In this document: positions 35,352 through 43,519 of the stretch, piece by piece
Numbering within the stretch: the first letter of the stretch is position 1
Layout: the number at the start of each line of letters is the position of its first letter
Source of the DNA: Halanaerobium saccharolyticum
GTDB taxonomy: Bacteria; Bacillota; Halanaerobiia; Halanaerobiales; Halanaerobiaceae
Direction of reading: 5' to 3'
DNA length: 49,100 nt
Assembly: GCF_004362045.1 (NCBI RefSeq)
Contig: NZ_SNWX01000023.1
Location: forward strand, 1-49,100
Position numbers and translations under genes: made by a program
The notes under the pieces: model-generated
The model's input: the letters and a program-made list of their open reading frames with translations, nothing else
What the model was told of the DNA's origin: nothing
The model's database searches: none

Positions 35352-37229
35352 TTGAAACATTTAAATAATTTAAGCAGCAAGAAAAAGTCAATCTTTTTCT
35401 TGTTACTTATAGGATTTTTACTGAAATACAATTATTTTTACCGATATATATTTCAGACAATTTCAATATCTACTTTAATAATAAAAAACATTGTTATTAT
35501 TTTAATAGCTCTGATTAGTTTTAGTTTTATATTAAAAAACAAAAAAAGAATTTATATTGTTTTTTTCTTTTATCTGCTGTTCACAGCTTTCTTTTTTGCT
35601 AATTTGTGGTACAACAAATATTTTGGCAATTACCTAAGTGTTGCTGATATGACAATGGGACAGGGAATTCGACCATTTAAAGTGCTATTTAGACAGCTTA
35701 TTGGTTGGATTGATTTACTTTTTGTTTTTGAATTACCAGTTCTGGTTTATTTAATATTTTTTAGTGGAGATTTTAAAGAGGAGACAAGTTCCATTATTAA
35801 AAATAAGATTTATAGAAAAAAAGTTATAATAATTCTGCTTTTGATAATGGTACTGCTTGGAGTACATGTGTATCAGATAAATAATCTTTATGCAGTTAAC
35901 AGTTTTTTGGAACTATATGAGCAGAGTACTCCTGCCTTTGTCAGTGCGTATGGAATTATTCCACTTTATATTGCTGAATATATCAGTAGGCAGACCAAAG
36001 AACCGGAAGACATTAAACAGGTCAGTGAAGAAAAAATTGTTGGAGAAGAAGAGTTGAGTCCAGAATATGAGATAGAAAATATTAAAAATATTATTGTGAT
36101 CCAGCTGGAATCATTTGATGAGAAAATAATTGGTTATCAGCACAATGGCAAGCAGGTTACTCCATTTTTAAATAAATTAAGGCAGAATTCACTTTATTTT
36201 GATAATATATATGCTCAGCATGTTAATGGCAGTTTTGATGCGGAATTTTCATTTCTAACTTCTTTATATCCAATAAATAAAAATTATGCCTTTAAAACAA
36301 ATGATATGACAGAATTTAATTCTCTGGTAAAAGTTTTAAAAAAGAGAGATTATAAGGTTTTAGCTTTTCATGGAAATGACGGTGATTTTTTTTACAGGAA
36401 TAAAGGATATTCAGAAATGGGATTTGATCGTTTTTATTCCAGAAAAGATTTTACTATAAAAAATGCAGAAATTGGAGAAGAAAGCTATCTTGGGATTAAT
36501 GACTATGATTTGTTTGATCAGTCACTTCAATATTTAGAGCAGGCTGAAAAAAAATTTTTTGCTTTTTATATAACCGTGACCAGCCACACACCTTTTGATT
36601 TTTATCCGGAAAGGTTTTCCCAGGCAGAATTTGCTGATTTAGATCCAGTAATTGTCAGAGATTATTTTAATTCTGTTTATTTTACAGACAGGTCTCTTAA
36701 AACCTTTTTTGATGGTTTAAAAGAAAAAGGTTTATATAAGAATACTCTCTTTGTATTTTATGCAGATCACAGTTCTGATCTAAAAAAGGAAAGTTATAAT
36801 TCTGGTAATAACTTTTATCTGCAGAGCAATGTAAAAGAACCTGAGAATATTCCCTTAATGATTTTTCATCCGGAAATTGAAGCAGATACTATCCATAAAA
36901 TTGGAACCCATACCGATATTGCTCCAACAATTCTTGATATAATGGGAGACAGGGAAAAACCGGAAGGATTTTTAGGGGTATCCTTATTAAAAGAAACAGA
37001 AAATCCTGTTCTTTTTTTACATGAGATGCCGCAAATTCTTTATCATAATAATTTATTTTTGCGAATGCCGAGAGAACCAGAAAAAGAAAGTGAGTTTAAG
37101 CGGGTTGCATTAAAAGATGAAAACACTGAGAAAGTTTCTTTACCGAAATCAAAAAAAGAAAGAATAGTTAATGTGATTAATTATATGCAGGAGATTATGA
37201 AAAAGAAGATTACTGAAGAAGAAAATTAA
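35352..37229 (+). CDS. LtaS-like sulfatase-domain membrane enzyme
   Basis: A 625-aa membrane protein with five N-terminal helices (to about residue 175) and an extracellular alkaline phosphatase/sulfatase domain, the arrangement of lipoteichoic acid synthase LtaS and phosphoglycerol transferases. Visible metal-site residues are E253 (QLESFD), H412 (TSHTPF) and D472-H473 (YADHSSD). The nucleophile position reads GSFDAEF, with S294 where LtaS has Thr in TSDAEF. It probably transfers glycerol phosphate or a similar head group to an envelope polymer or lipid; the acceptor is unknown. The TTG start follows GGAGGAGG. The AsmA-like gene follows 20 bases later in a likely operon. Confidence 0.85.
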   Translation: MKHLNNLSSKKKSIFFLLLIGFLLKYNYFYRYIFQTISISTLIIKNIVIILIALISFSFILKNKKRIYIVFFFYLLFTAFFFANLWYNKYFGNYLSVADMTMGQGIRPFKVLFRQLIGWIDLLFVFELPVLVYLIFFSGDFKEETSSIIKNKIYRKKVIIILLLIMVLLGVHVYQINNLYAVNSFLELYEQSTPAFVSAYGIIPLYIAEYISRQTKEPEDIKQVSEEKIVGEEELSPEYEIENIKNIIVIQLESFDEKIIGYQHNGKQVTPFLNKLRQNSLYFDNIYAQHVNGSFDAEFSFLTSLYPINKNYAFKTNDMTEFNSLVKVLKKRDYKVLAFHGNDGDFFYRNKGYSEMGFDRFYSRKDFTIKNAEIGEESYLGINDYDLFDQSLQYLEQAEKKFFAFYITVTSHTPFDFYPERFSQAEFADLDPVIVRDYFNSVYFTDRSLKTFFDGLKEKGLYKNTLFVFYADHSSDLKKESYNSGNNFYLQSNVKEPENIPLMIFHPEIEADTIHKIGTHTDIAPTILDIMGDREKPEGFLGVSLLKETENPVLFLHEMPQILYHNNLFLRMPREPEKESEFKRVALKDENTEKVSLPKSKKERIVNVINYMQEIMKKKITEEEN

Positions 37230-37249
37230 TAAAAAAGGGAGGCCGCAGG

Positions 37250-38536
37250 ATGAAAAAATTTTTAAAAAAAGCCTCAATTTATATTTTAGTAATGATTTTA
37301 GCTGCAGGAGTAATTTTCAGTTTAAATTATTATTATGGGCAGAGAATATCAGAGGAGATAGAGACAGACATTGCTCAAATAGCGGAAAAAAACAATTATC
37401 AAATTCGTTATGTTGAGGTTGAAAGCAATCCTCTATTACAGGAAATAAGTCTGCAGAATTTAAATTTAATCAAAGCCGATCGTTTTAATTTAATAATTAA
37501 TCGGGCAGAAATAAAACTCAGCTGGCAGCAGATTATAAATTATATTCGTCAGCAGGACTTTCAGCTTGATAAAAACTTTGTCAGTACAGTCGAACAAATT
37601 AACTATTCTAATTTACAGGATAATTATCAGCTGAATCTCAGTAATTCCGAAATTAATTATGAGGGGAATATTCCTGGAGATATTTTGTCAGAGATGAGTT
37701 CAATTGAGGATCTACATCTGTTATTGGAAGATAATCACAATTTAGTTTTGAGGGCTGGGGAAGTAAAATATGATTTTCCTTATTATCGGAGTTATGGTTT
37801 GAATAATGAAAATTGGAATCGACTATCTACTTTTAATAATTTTATTATGAGAGCAAATTATAGTCAGGAAAATAGAAAATTAAGTATTGAAGAATTCAAT
37901 TTAAGTGGAGACCTTTTAAAAATTATTTTCAACTTAGAATCAGCTTTAAATTATGATCAGCAAAATGATAAAATAATATTTACTCAACTACAGGGAGATT
38001 ATAACTTTCTTTTAGCTGCTGAGGGGCTTCAATTTGAAGCTAATTCTTATTTTAAAAAACTTAATTTTAATCAGTTTGATTTCCAGGGGAGTCTTAATTT
38101 AGTGAGAAAAAAAGATCGTATTCAGGCCAATCAGTTGGATTTTAATTTAAACCTGAGTCAATTTAAGCTTATAATGTCAGATGCTTTAAGTCAGCAAATA
38201 AATCAAAATACTTTTGGAATTCTGGCTGCAGAAAATAAATTTGAACTTTTAATTGACAAATTTACTTATCAACAAAATTACAGCTATCCCAGTGGAAGCA
38301 GTCAGGCAACCCTGGATTCTTCTCTAGTTAAGGCTGAGCTTGAGGCAGAATATAATTATAGTGGAGGAACACCATATATCAGTACTGGTAGTTTTAGATA
38401 TAAGCCCCAGACATCTAAAGTTAGACAGTTTACTTCCTTTCTGCAGCTTGTTTTAAATCAAAGGTTGGAACAGAATGAGCAGGGCTATTATGTTCTGGAA
38501 TTCTGGGGAGAAGTTGATAATTTAAATTTCGAATAA
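37250..38536 (+). CDS. Membrane-anchored AsmA-like envelope protein, function unknown
   Basis: I do not recognise a precise family. The 428-aa protein has an N-terminal membrane anchor (about residues 7-28) followed by an exported region of alternating beta strands rich in Asn, Gln and Tyr. Repeated LSxxNLxL-like and FxLxxLNFxxFDFxG patterns and the closing EFWGEVDNLNF resemble AsmA/GspN/DUF945-type proteins, which form long beta grooves for lipid handling at the periplasmic side. No enzymatic motif is visible. GGGAGG lies upstream of the ATG. It is 20 bases after the LtaS-like gene, suggesting a shared envelope role; both points are inference. Confidence 0.6.
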   Translation: MKKFLKKASIYILVMILAAGVIFSLNYYYGQRISEEIETDIAQIAEKNNYQIRYVEVESNPLLQEISLQNLNLIKADRFNLIINRAEIKLSWQQIINYIRQQDFQLDKNFVSTVEQINYSNLQDNYQLNLSNSEINYEGNIPGDILSEMSSIEDLHLLLEDNHNLVLRAGEVKYDFPYYRSYGLNNENWNRLSTFNNFIMRANYSQENRKLSIEEFNLSGDLLKIIFNLESALNYDQQNDKIIFTQLQGDYNFLLAAEGLQFEANSYFKKLNFNQFDFQGSLNLVRKKDRIQANQLDFNLNLSQFKLIMSDALSQQINQNTFGILAAENKFELLIDKFTYQQNYSYPSGSSQATLDSSLVKAELEAEYNYSGGTPYISTGSFRYKPQTSKVRQFTSFLQLVLNQRLEQNEQGYYVLEFWGEVDNLNFE

Positions 38537-38601
38537 TGCTCATTTCATTTAAGGCAGCAGGATATTGAAACTAAAATTAAAGTAAATTTAGTAAAGATTG
38601 C

Positions 38602-38630
38602 TTTACAAGTCTTGTTTAAGATGCTAAAAT
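38602..38630 (+). promoter_or_regulatory. Predicted promoter of the riboflavin operon
   Basis: TTTACA (38602-38607) and TAAAAT (38625-38630) have a 17-base spacer, with transcription starting about 15 bases before the FMN aptamer. Confidence 0.6.
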
Positions 38631-38652
38631 ATAAATAGAAAATTTAATAAAA

Positions 38653-38759
38653 CTAACGAGGATGGGTGTGATTCCCTACCGGTGGTAATAGTCCACAAGT
38701 CCATTTTGGATTGATCTGATGAAATGCAGAACCGACAGTAAAGTCTGGAAGGGAGTTAG
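38653..38759 (+). ncRNA. FMN riboswitch (RFN element)
   Basis: The RFN consensus is plain: GAGGATGGGTGTGATTCCC, TACCGGTGGTAATAGTCC, AACCGACAGTAAAGTCTGGA and AGGGAGTTAG, with P1 formed by CTAAC (38653-38657) and GTTAG (38755-38759). FMN binding should allow the downstream terminator to form and switch off ribD-ribE-ribBA-ribH. Confidence 0.96.
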
Positions 38760-38852
38760 GTTATAAATTTATTAGTCTAATTTATTTTGTTGTTATTTAT
38801 TTCGCTGCAAAATAATTTGATTAAGAAATTTAAATTACAATCTTTAATTATT

Positions 38853-38884
38853 AAAGTCCTTCCAGGTTCTGGAGGGACTTTTTC
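38853..38884 (+). terminator. Riboswitch-controlled terminator
   Basis: AAAGTCCTTCCAG and the facing CTGGAGGGACTTT form a strong stem, followed by a T-rich tract. It lies 90 bases after the FMN aptamer; the AT-rich stretch between is where an antiterminator would form. Confidence 0.88.
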
Positions 38885-38973
38885 TTTTTTCTGATATTTT
38901 TAAATATATCAAAAAGCAAAAACAACTCTTAATTTATTATTAATTATTTAAATAAAGACATTGGAGGTAAAAG

Positions 38974-40116
38974 ATGGAGAATTTTACTATGGATGATCAA
39001 AAATATATGGCAAGAGCTTTATATCTGGCCCGACTGGGTGAGGGCAGGACTTCCCCAAATCCAATGGTGGGAGCGGTAGTTGTCAAAAATGGAGAAATTA
39101 TTGGGGAGGGATATCATCAGCAATATGGTGGTCCCCATGCAGAAGTAATTGCGCTCGAGGAAGCAGGAAAAAAGGCAGCTGGGGCGGATGTTTATGTAAC
39201 TTTAGAGCCCTGCAGCCATTATGGTAAGACACCTCCCTGTGCACAAAAATTAATTAATTTCGGTATTGAAAGAGCTGTAGTAGCAATGGTTGATCCTAAC
39301 TCCGAAGTGGCTGGAAGAGGAATCAAAATGCTCAGAGAGGCCGGAATCAAGGTTGAAGTGGGGCTTTTTAAAGAAGAAGCCCAGGTCTTAAATGAGATTT
39401 TTTTGAAATATATCCAGAGTGATTATCCCTTTATTTATTTAAAAAAAGCTCAAACTCTTGATGGTTATATTGCCAGCAAAAGCGGTGATTCTAAATGGAT
39501 TACTAATTCTGCAGCCAGACTGGAAGGTCATAAACTTCGTCATAGGGTTGATGCAATTATGGTTGGAATTGGGACTGTTCTGGCTGATAACCCATCCTTA
39601 ACAGCCAGATTAGAAGAAAAAGAAGGAATTGATCCCCTGCGTATTATTCTGGATCCTTTACTGGAAATTCCGCTGGATGCAAAAATAATAAATCAGGAAT
39701 CTGAGGCTGATACTCTGATAATTACTTCTACTAAATTTCCACCTGCAGCTGCAGCAGCTTCTCTTAAGAAAAAAGAAAAGTTATTAAAAAAAGAAAAAGT
39801 AAAAATTATGAGTTGTAAAAGCAGCAGTGATAATTATTTTAAGGTAAGAAAAATTTTAAAAGATTTACATCAGAAGAACACAGCCAGTATATTAATAGAA
39901 GGAGGAGCAAAATTAAGTCATACTTTTTTAAAAGAAGATTTAGTGGACAAATTTTATTATTTTATTGCTCCCAAAATCTACGGAGGTAGTGATGGGATAG
40001 CCTCTTTCTGCGGCAGTGGTCCGGAACTAATGTCAGATTCAGTTGATTTAAGAATAATTGAGCAGAAAAATCTTGGAGATAATTTATTGTTAATTGCTGA
40101 GAGAAAGCGGAATTAA
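38974..40116 (+). CDS. ribD: Bifunctional riboflavin deaminase/reductase RibD
   Basis: RibD performs the second (deamination) and third (reduction) steps of riboflavin synthesis. The 380-aa protein has an N-terminal cytidine-deaminase fold with GPHAEVIAL and the zinc site LEPCSHYGKTPPCA, and a C-terminal reductase domain (LKKAQTLDGYIASKSGDSKWI; IEGGAKLSHTFL). TGGAGG precedes the ATG. It is the first gene after the FMN riboswitch. Confidence 0.96.
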   Translation: MENFTMDDQKYMARALYLARLGEGRTSPNPMVGAVVVKNGEIIGEGYHQQYGGPHAEVIALEEAGKKAAGADVYVTLEPCSHYGKTPPCAQKLINFGIERAVVAMVDPNSEVAGRGIKMLREAGIKVEVGLFKEEAQVLNEIFLKYIQSDYPFIYLKKAQTLDGYIASKSGDSKWITNSAARLEGHKLRHRVDAIMVGIGTVLADNPSLTARLEEKEGIDPLRIILDPLLEIPLDAKIINQESEADTLIITSTKFPPAAAAASLKKKEKLLKKEKVKIMSCKSSSDNYFKVRKILKDLHQKNTASILIEGGAKLSHTFLKEDLVDKFYYFIAPKIYGGSDGIASFCGSGPELMSDSVDLRIIEQKNLGDNLLLIAERKRN

Positions 40117-40167
40117 CAAAGTAGATAATATTTATAAAATTAGTTATTCTAACTGGAGGTGGAAAAT

Positions 40168-40821
40168 TTGTTTACCGGTATAATTCAGGAAAAGGGAAAG
40201 TTTTTAAGAAAGTATAAAGGCAGCAGCAAATATCAGCTGGAAATTAAAGCAGAAAAAGTTTTAGCTAATATAAAAAAAGGAGACAGTATTGCAGTTAATG
40301 GGGTCTGTTTGACTGTGGTTGACTTTGGCAGTGATTATTTTAGAGCTGATGTGATGCCGGAAACACTTAAGGCAACCAATTTAGGCGAACTGCAGCGGGA
40401 TGCGGTTGTGAATTTAGAACAGTCTTTAAGACCGGATGATTTTATTGGGGGACATTTTGTTACTGGTCATGTTGACAGTACAGCAGTAGTTAATTCCATA
40501 AAAACTGAAGAGAACGCTCGAGTTGTTGAGCTAAAAGTGGATCAGGAAACAGAAAAATTTATAGTGCAGAAGGGATCTGTTGCTTTAAATGGAGTCAGTT
40601 TAACGGTAATGGAAATTGATAATAATATTTTAAAAGTATCACTGATTCCAGAAAGCTGGTCTGAAACAAATTTATCAATGCTGGCTGCGGGTGACAGAGT
40701 TAATATAGAAACTGATATGCTCGGCAAATATGTTTACAAAATGCTGGCTAATTCAAAAGAAACAGAGCAGTCAGAATCTGAAATATCAAAAAACTTTTTA
40801 GCAGAAAATGGATTTATTTAA
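40168..40821 (+). CDS. ribE: Riboflavin synthase alpha subunit
   Basis: This enzyme dismutates two 6,7-dimethyl-8-ribityllumazine molecules to riboflavin. The 217-aa protein has two tandem lumazine-binding repeats, each with a VNGVCLTV / LNGVSLTV motif, and GGHFVTGHVDS. I choose TTG 40168, which gives the family N-terminus MFTGIIQEKG and puts GGAGGTGG (40155-40162) five bases upstream; the earlier GTG 40159 overlaps that site. Confidence 0.95.
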   Translation: MFTGIIQEKGKFLRKYKGSSKYQLEIKAEKVLANIKKGDSIAVNGVCLTVVDFGSDYFRADVMPETLKATNLGELQRDAVVNLEQSLRPDDFIGGHFVTGHVDSTAVVNSIKTEENARVVELKVDQETEKFIVQKGSVALNGVSLTVMEIDNNILKVSLIPESWSETNLSMLAAGDRVNIETDMLGKYVYKMLANSKETEQSESEISKNFLAENGFI

Positions 40822-40886
40822 AATTAAATTAAGATCTAAAAAACTAAAATAACTAAAATAAAATTTTTTCCGAAAGGAGAATTAAG

Positions 40887-42077
40887 ATGGATAAAATAGA
40901 AGCTGCAATAGAAGATATTAAAGCAGGAAAAATGGTAGTAGTTGTTGATGATGAAGACAGGGAAAATGAAGGTGACCTGTTAATGGCTGCCGAAAAAGTG
41001 GATCAGGAATCTATTAACTTTATGATTAAAGAAGCAAGAGGTCTGGTCTGTACACCACTGGAAGAAGAAGTGGTTAAAAATCTTGATTTACCAATGATGG
41101 TAGATAAAAATACTGAGACTCACGGGACAGCTTTTACTGTATCGGTTGATCATCAGGATGTAACAACTGGTATTTCGGCTCAGGAGAGAGCACTAACTAT
41201 CCAAAAACTAGTTGATCCAGATTCAAGAGCGGGAGACTTTATGCGTCCCGGTCATGTGTTTCCTCTAATTGCTAAAAAAGGAGGAGTTTTAAGAAGAGCT
41301 GGTCATACTGAGGCAGCAGTTGATTTAGCCAGACTGGCCGGCTTAAAACCAGCCGGTGTAATCTGTGAGATTATCAAAGAAGATGGAGAAATGGGTCGAC
41401 TGCCTTATCTTAAAGAATTTGCCAGAAAACATGATTTAAAATTAATTTCAATTAAAGATCTAATTAAATACAGAAAAGAAAAAGATAAACTGATCAATCT
41501 GGCTGCTGAAGCCCAATTGCCAACTGAATTTGGTGATTTTAAAATTAAGGTTTATACAACAAAAGTTGATGATAAAGAGCATATTGCTATCATTAAAGGT
41601 GATATAAAAAATGAGGAAGATGTACTGGTCAGAGTTCATTCCCAGTGTATTACAGGCGATATATTTGGCTCTAAACGCTGTGACTGTGGTGAACAGCTGG
41701 CAGCAGCTTTACAATTAATAGAAGATGCAGGTAAAGGTGTTGTCCTCTACATGAGGCAGGAGGGTCGGGGAATTGGTCTGGTCAATAAGATCAAAGCTTA
41801 TCAACTGCAGGATCAGGGAATGGATACTGTGGAAGCAAATGTTGCTCTGGGTTTTGATCCTGATTTAAGGAATTATGGAATTGGGGCTCAGATACTTTCA
41901 GACCTTGGTCTCTCAGCTATCCGCCTGCTGACAAATAACCCAACCAAAATTGTCGGGCTGGAAGGTTATGGACTCAAAGTGAGTGAGAGAGTCCCCTTAG
42001 AAATTGATCCCAACAAAGAGAATGAATTTTATCTCAAGGTCAAAAAAGACAAGATGGGACATCTTCTGGACTTATAG
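40887..42077 (+). CDS. ribBA: DHBP synthase / GTP cyclohydrolase II RibBA
   Basis: A 396-aa fusion providing both precursors of riboflavin. The N-terminal half (about 1-200) is 3,4-dihydroxy-2-butanone 4-phosphate synthase with [16 protein letters not shown] and [15 protein letters not shown]. The C-terminal half (about 205-396) is GTP cyclohydrolase II with the zinc cluster [15 protein letters not shown] and [10 protein letters not shown]. Both halves look complete. GAAAGGAG precedes the ATG. Confidence 0.97.
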   Translation: MDKIEAAIEDIKAGKMVVVVDDEDRENEGDLLMAAEKVDQESINFMIKEARGLVCTPLEEEVVKNLDLPMMVDKNTETHGTAFTVSVDHQDVTTGISAQERALTIQKLVDPDSRAGDFMRPGHVFPLIAKKGGVLRRAGHTEAAVDLARLAGLKPAGVICEIIKEDGEMGRLPYLKEFARKHDLKLISIKDLIKYRKEKDKLINLAAEAQLPTEFGDFKIKVYTTKVDDKEHIAIIKGDIKNEEDVLVRVHSQCITGDIFGSKRCDCGEQLAAALQLIEDAGKGVVLYMRQEGRGIGLVNKIKAYQLQDQGMDTVEANVALGFDPDLRNYGIGAQILSDLGLSAIRLLTNNPTKIVGLEGYGLKVSERVPLEIDPNKENEFYLKVKKDKMGHLLDL

Positions 42078-42097
42078 ACTTAATTTATAGGTAGATA

Positions 42098-42128
42098 CCA
42101 GGTACTAAAATCGATTTCGGGTACCTGG
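42098..42128. repeat. REP-like hairpin between ribBA and ribH
   Basis: CCAGGTAC (42098-42105) and GTACCTGG (42121-42128) form an 8-bp inverted repeat with a 15-base loop. No T tract follows, so it is not a classic terminator. GGTACC-type palindromes of this kind resemble dispersed extragenic repeats, but only one copy is present here. Confidence 0.4.
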
Positions 42129-42175
42129 GACAAAATAAATGTATCACAAAACATAAAAAGGAGACTGATAAAAAA

Positions 42176-42640
42176 ATGAAAACTTTTGAAGGAAAATTAA
42201 ACGCAGAGGGAATGAAGACTGCAATTGTAGTTGGACGTTTTAATGAATTTATTTCTGGAAAACTGCTTGAGGGAGCAGTAGATGCTCTAAAAAGGCACGG
42301 AATGGATGAGGCTAAGATTGATGTAGTCTGGGTTCCGGGAGCATTCGAAATTCCTTTAACTGCAAAAAAGTTAGCTGCTAAAGAAGATTATGATGGGGTA
42401 ATAGCGTTAGGGGCTGTTATTAGAGGAGAAACTCCACATTTTGATTATGTTTCAGCAGAGGTTTCAAAAGGAGTTGCTAAAGCCGGATTGGATACTGAAA
42501 AACCTGTAATATTTGGTGTTCTGACAACTGATACAATTGAGCAGGCAATCTCTAGAGCCGGCACAAAATCTGGAAATAAAGGTTATGATGCTGCAGTTTC
42601 CCTGATTGAAATGGTAAATTTGTTTAAAGAAATTGACTAG
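42176..42640 (+). CDS. ribH: 6,7-dimethyl-8-ribityllumazine synthase
   Basis: RibH joins the RibB and RibD products to make lumazine. The 154-aa protein has [35 protein letters not shown] and [21 protein letters not shown], with the catalytic His in the last motif. It is the last gene of the rib operon. AAAAGGAG precedes the ATG at moderate distance. Confidence 0.97.
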   Translation: MKTFEGKLNAEGMKTAIVVGRFNEFISGKLLEGAVDALKRHGMDEAKIDVVWVPGAFEIPLTAKKLAAKEDYDGVIALGAVIRGETPHFDYVSAEVSKGVAKAGLDTEKPVIFGVLTTDTIEQAISRAGTKSGNKGYDAAVSLIEMVNLFKEID

Positions 42641-42676
42641 AATTTTTTTATTATTCCAAAAAAATTTAAAATTCCC

Positions 42677-42705
42677 TTGACTTATCTTTGATAATTTCTT
42701 ATACT
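42677..42705 (+). promoter_or_regulatory. Predicted promoter of the rubrerythrin gene
   Basis: TTGACT (42677-42682) and TATACT (42700-42705) have a 17-base spacer. The -10 box overlaps a 14-bp palindrome. Confidence 0.7.
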
Positions 42706-42715
42706 ATTAATAGTA
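42702..42715. promoter_or_regulatory. Candidate operator overlapping the rubrerythrin -10 region
   Basis: TACTATTAATAGTA is a perfect 14-bp palindrome covering the end of the -10 box and the likely start of transcription; AATAATTATT lies directly after it. The placement would suit a repressor, for example a PerR/Fur-type protein, given the gene's role in peroxide defence. The match to a PerR box is only general (AT-rich dyad). Confidence 0.4.
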
Positions 42716-42766
42716 ATAATTATTGATAAGGATCTATTTTATCAAAATAAAAAGGAGGAATACATA

Positions 42767-43192
42767 ATGGATTTAAAATTTGACCATGAAGTTGAGTTAG
42801 GACTTACAGAAGGTACAGAGGTAGAGGATCCAGTTAAAATGAATTTTGAGGGTGAAACAGAGGAAGCAGGACTTTATCTAGCTATGGCCCGTCAGGCACA
42901 GCGTGAAGGTTATGCAGAAGCTGCAGAGGTGCTGAAGAGAATTGCCTGGGAAGAAGCAGAACATGCTTCTCATTTTGCTGAATTAAATGGAATGATTTCT
43001 GAGAGCACTAAGGAAAATATAGAAGAGATGCTTAAAGGTGAACAGGGTGCAAATAAAGGTAAAAAAGGTGCTGCAGATAAAGCAGAAGAATTAGGACTTG
43101 AGGCTGCTGCATCATATTTTAATGAGTCATCTCGAGATGAAGCTCGTCACGCTCAAATGCTGCAGGGTATTTTAGATAGATATTTTGCCTAA
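42767..43192 (+). CDS. Rubrerythrin-like diiron protein without rubredoxin domain
   Basis: A 141-aa ferritin-like four-helix protein. Glu/His ligand motifs are visible: GETEEAGLY in helix 1, WEEAEHASH in helix 2 and [13 protein letters not shown] in helix 4. There is no Cys-rich rubredoxin domain, so an external electron donor would be needed. In anaerobes such proteins reduce hydrogen peroxide. The N-terminal 25 residues are an unusual acidic lead-in. AAAGGAGG precedes the ATG. Confidence 0.88.
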   Translation: MDLKFDHEVELGLTEGTEVEDPVKMNFEGETEEAGLYLAMARQAQREGYAEAAEVLKRIAWEEAEHASHFAELNGMISESTKENIEEMLKGEQGANKGKKGAADKAEELGLEAAASYFNESSRDEARHAQMLQGILDRYFA

Positions 43193-43242
43193 AACATTCT
43201 ATAATAAATTGTATACTATCTAATTAAAAATTCGGATTTTTA

Positions 43243-43298
43243 AATTCCCTTTAGAAAATAGATTTTAAGCAGATCTATTTCTAAAGGGATTTTTTTAT
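43243..43298 (+). terminator. Rho-independent terminator after the rubrerythrin gene
   Basis: ATTCCCTTTAGAAAATAGAT (43243-43262) pairs with ATCTATTTCTAAAGGGAT (from 43272), an 18-bp near-perfect stem with an A bulge, followed by seven Ts. Confidence 0.9.
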
Positions 43299-43325
43299 TT
43301 AAAAAGTGTATTTGCTTAATTGATA

Positions 43326-43354
43326 TTGATTTAAGCTCCAGGATTAGATATACT
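43326..43354 (+). promoter_or_regulatory. Predicted promoter of the phosphohexomutase gene
   Basis: TTGATT (43326-43331) and TATACT (43349-43354) have a 17-base spacer. The resulting leader to the ATG at 43520 is about 160 bases, long for this window. Confidence 0.6.
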
Positions 43355-43392
43355 ATAAAATGAATGATATTCCTTTAAATTCAGGGTAAAAA

Positions 43393-43473
43393 ATGATTAA
43401 AAAGTCTCTGAGAGCTTTTTTGATTGCAGGTAAAAGAAAACTTTTCGGGAATTTATTAGCCAGGCAGATTTAG
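43393..43473 (+). CDS. Possible small leader peptide, 26 aa, basic amphipathic
   Basis: A short frame in the phosphohexomutase leader, beginning ATG 43393 and ending TAG 43471-43473. Its product starts MIKKSLRAFLIAGKRKLFG and is Lys/Arg-rich with spaced hydrophobic residues. A weak CAGGG site lies upstream. The frame overlaps a small hairpin (AAAAAG-CTC / GAG-CTTTTTT near 43399-43421). It may be a regulatory peptide or chance; coding is not proven. Confidence 0.3.
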   Translation: MIKKSLRAFLIAGKRKLFGNLLARQI

Positions 43474-43519
43474 CAGTACAGCAGTCTAAAAAGGCAAAAA
43501 TAAAATTGGAGTGATTTTA

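Noticed and set aside
43355-43519. Known riboswitch in the phosphohexomutase leader
   Set aside because: I looked for FMN, TPP, SAM, lysine, glycine, preQ1, c-di-GMP and T-box consensus elements and saw none.
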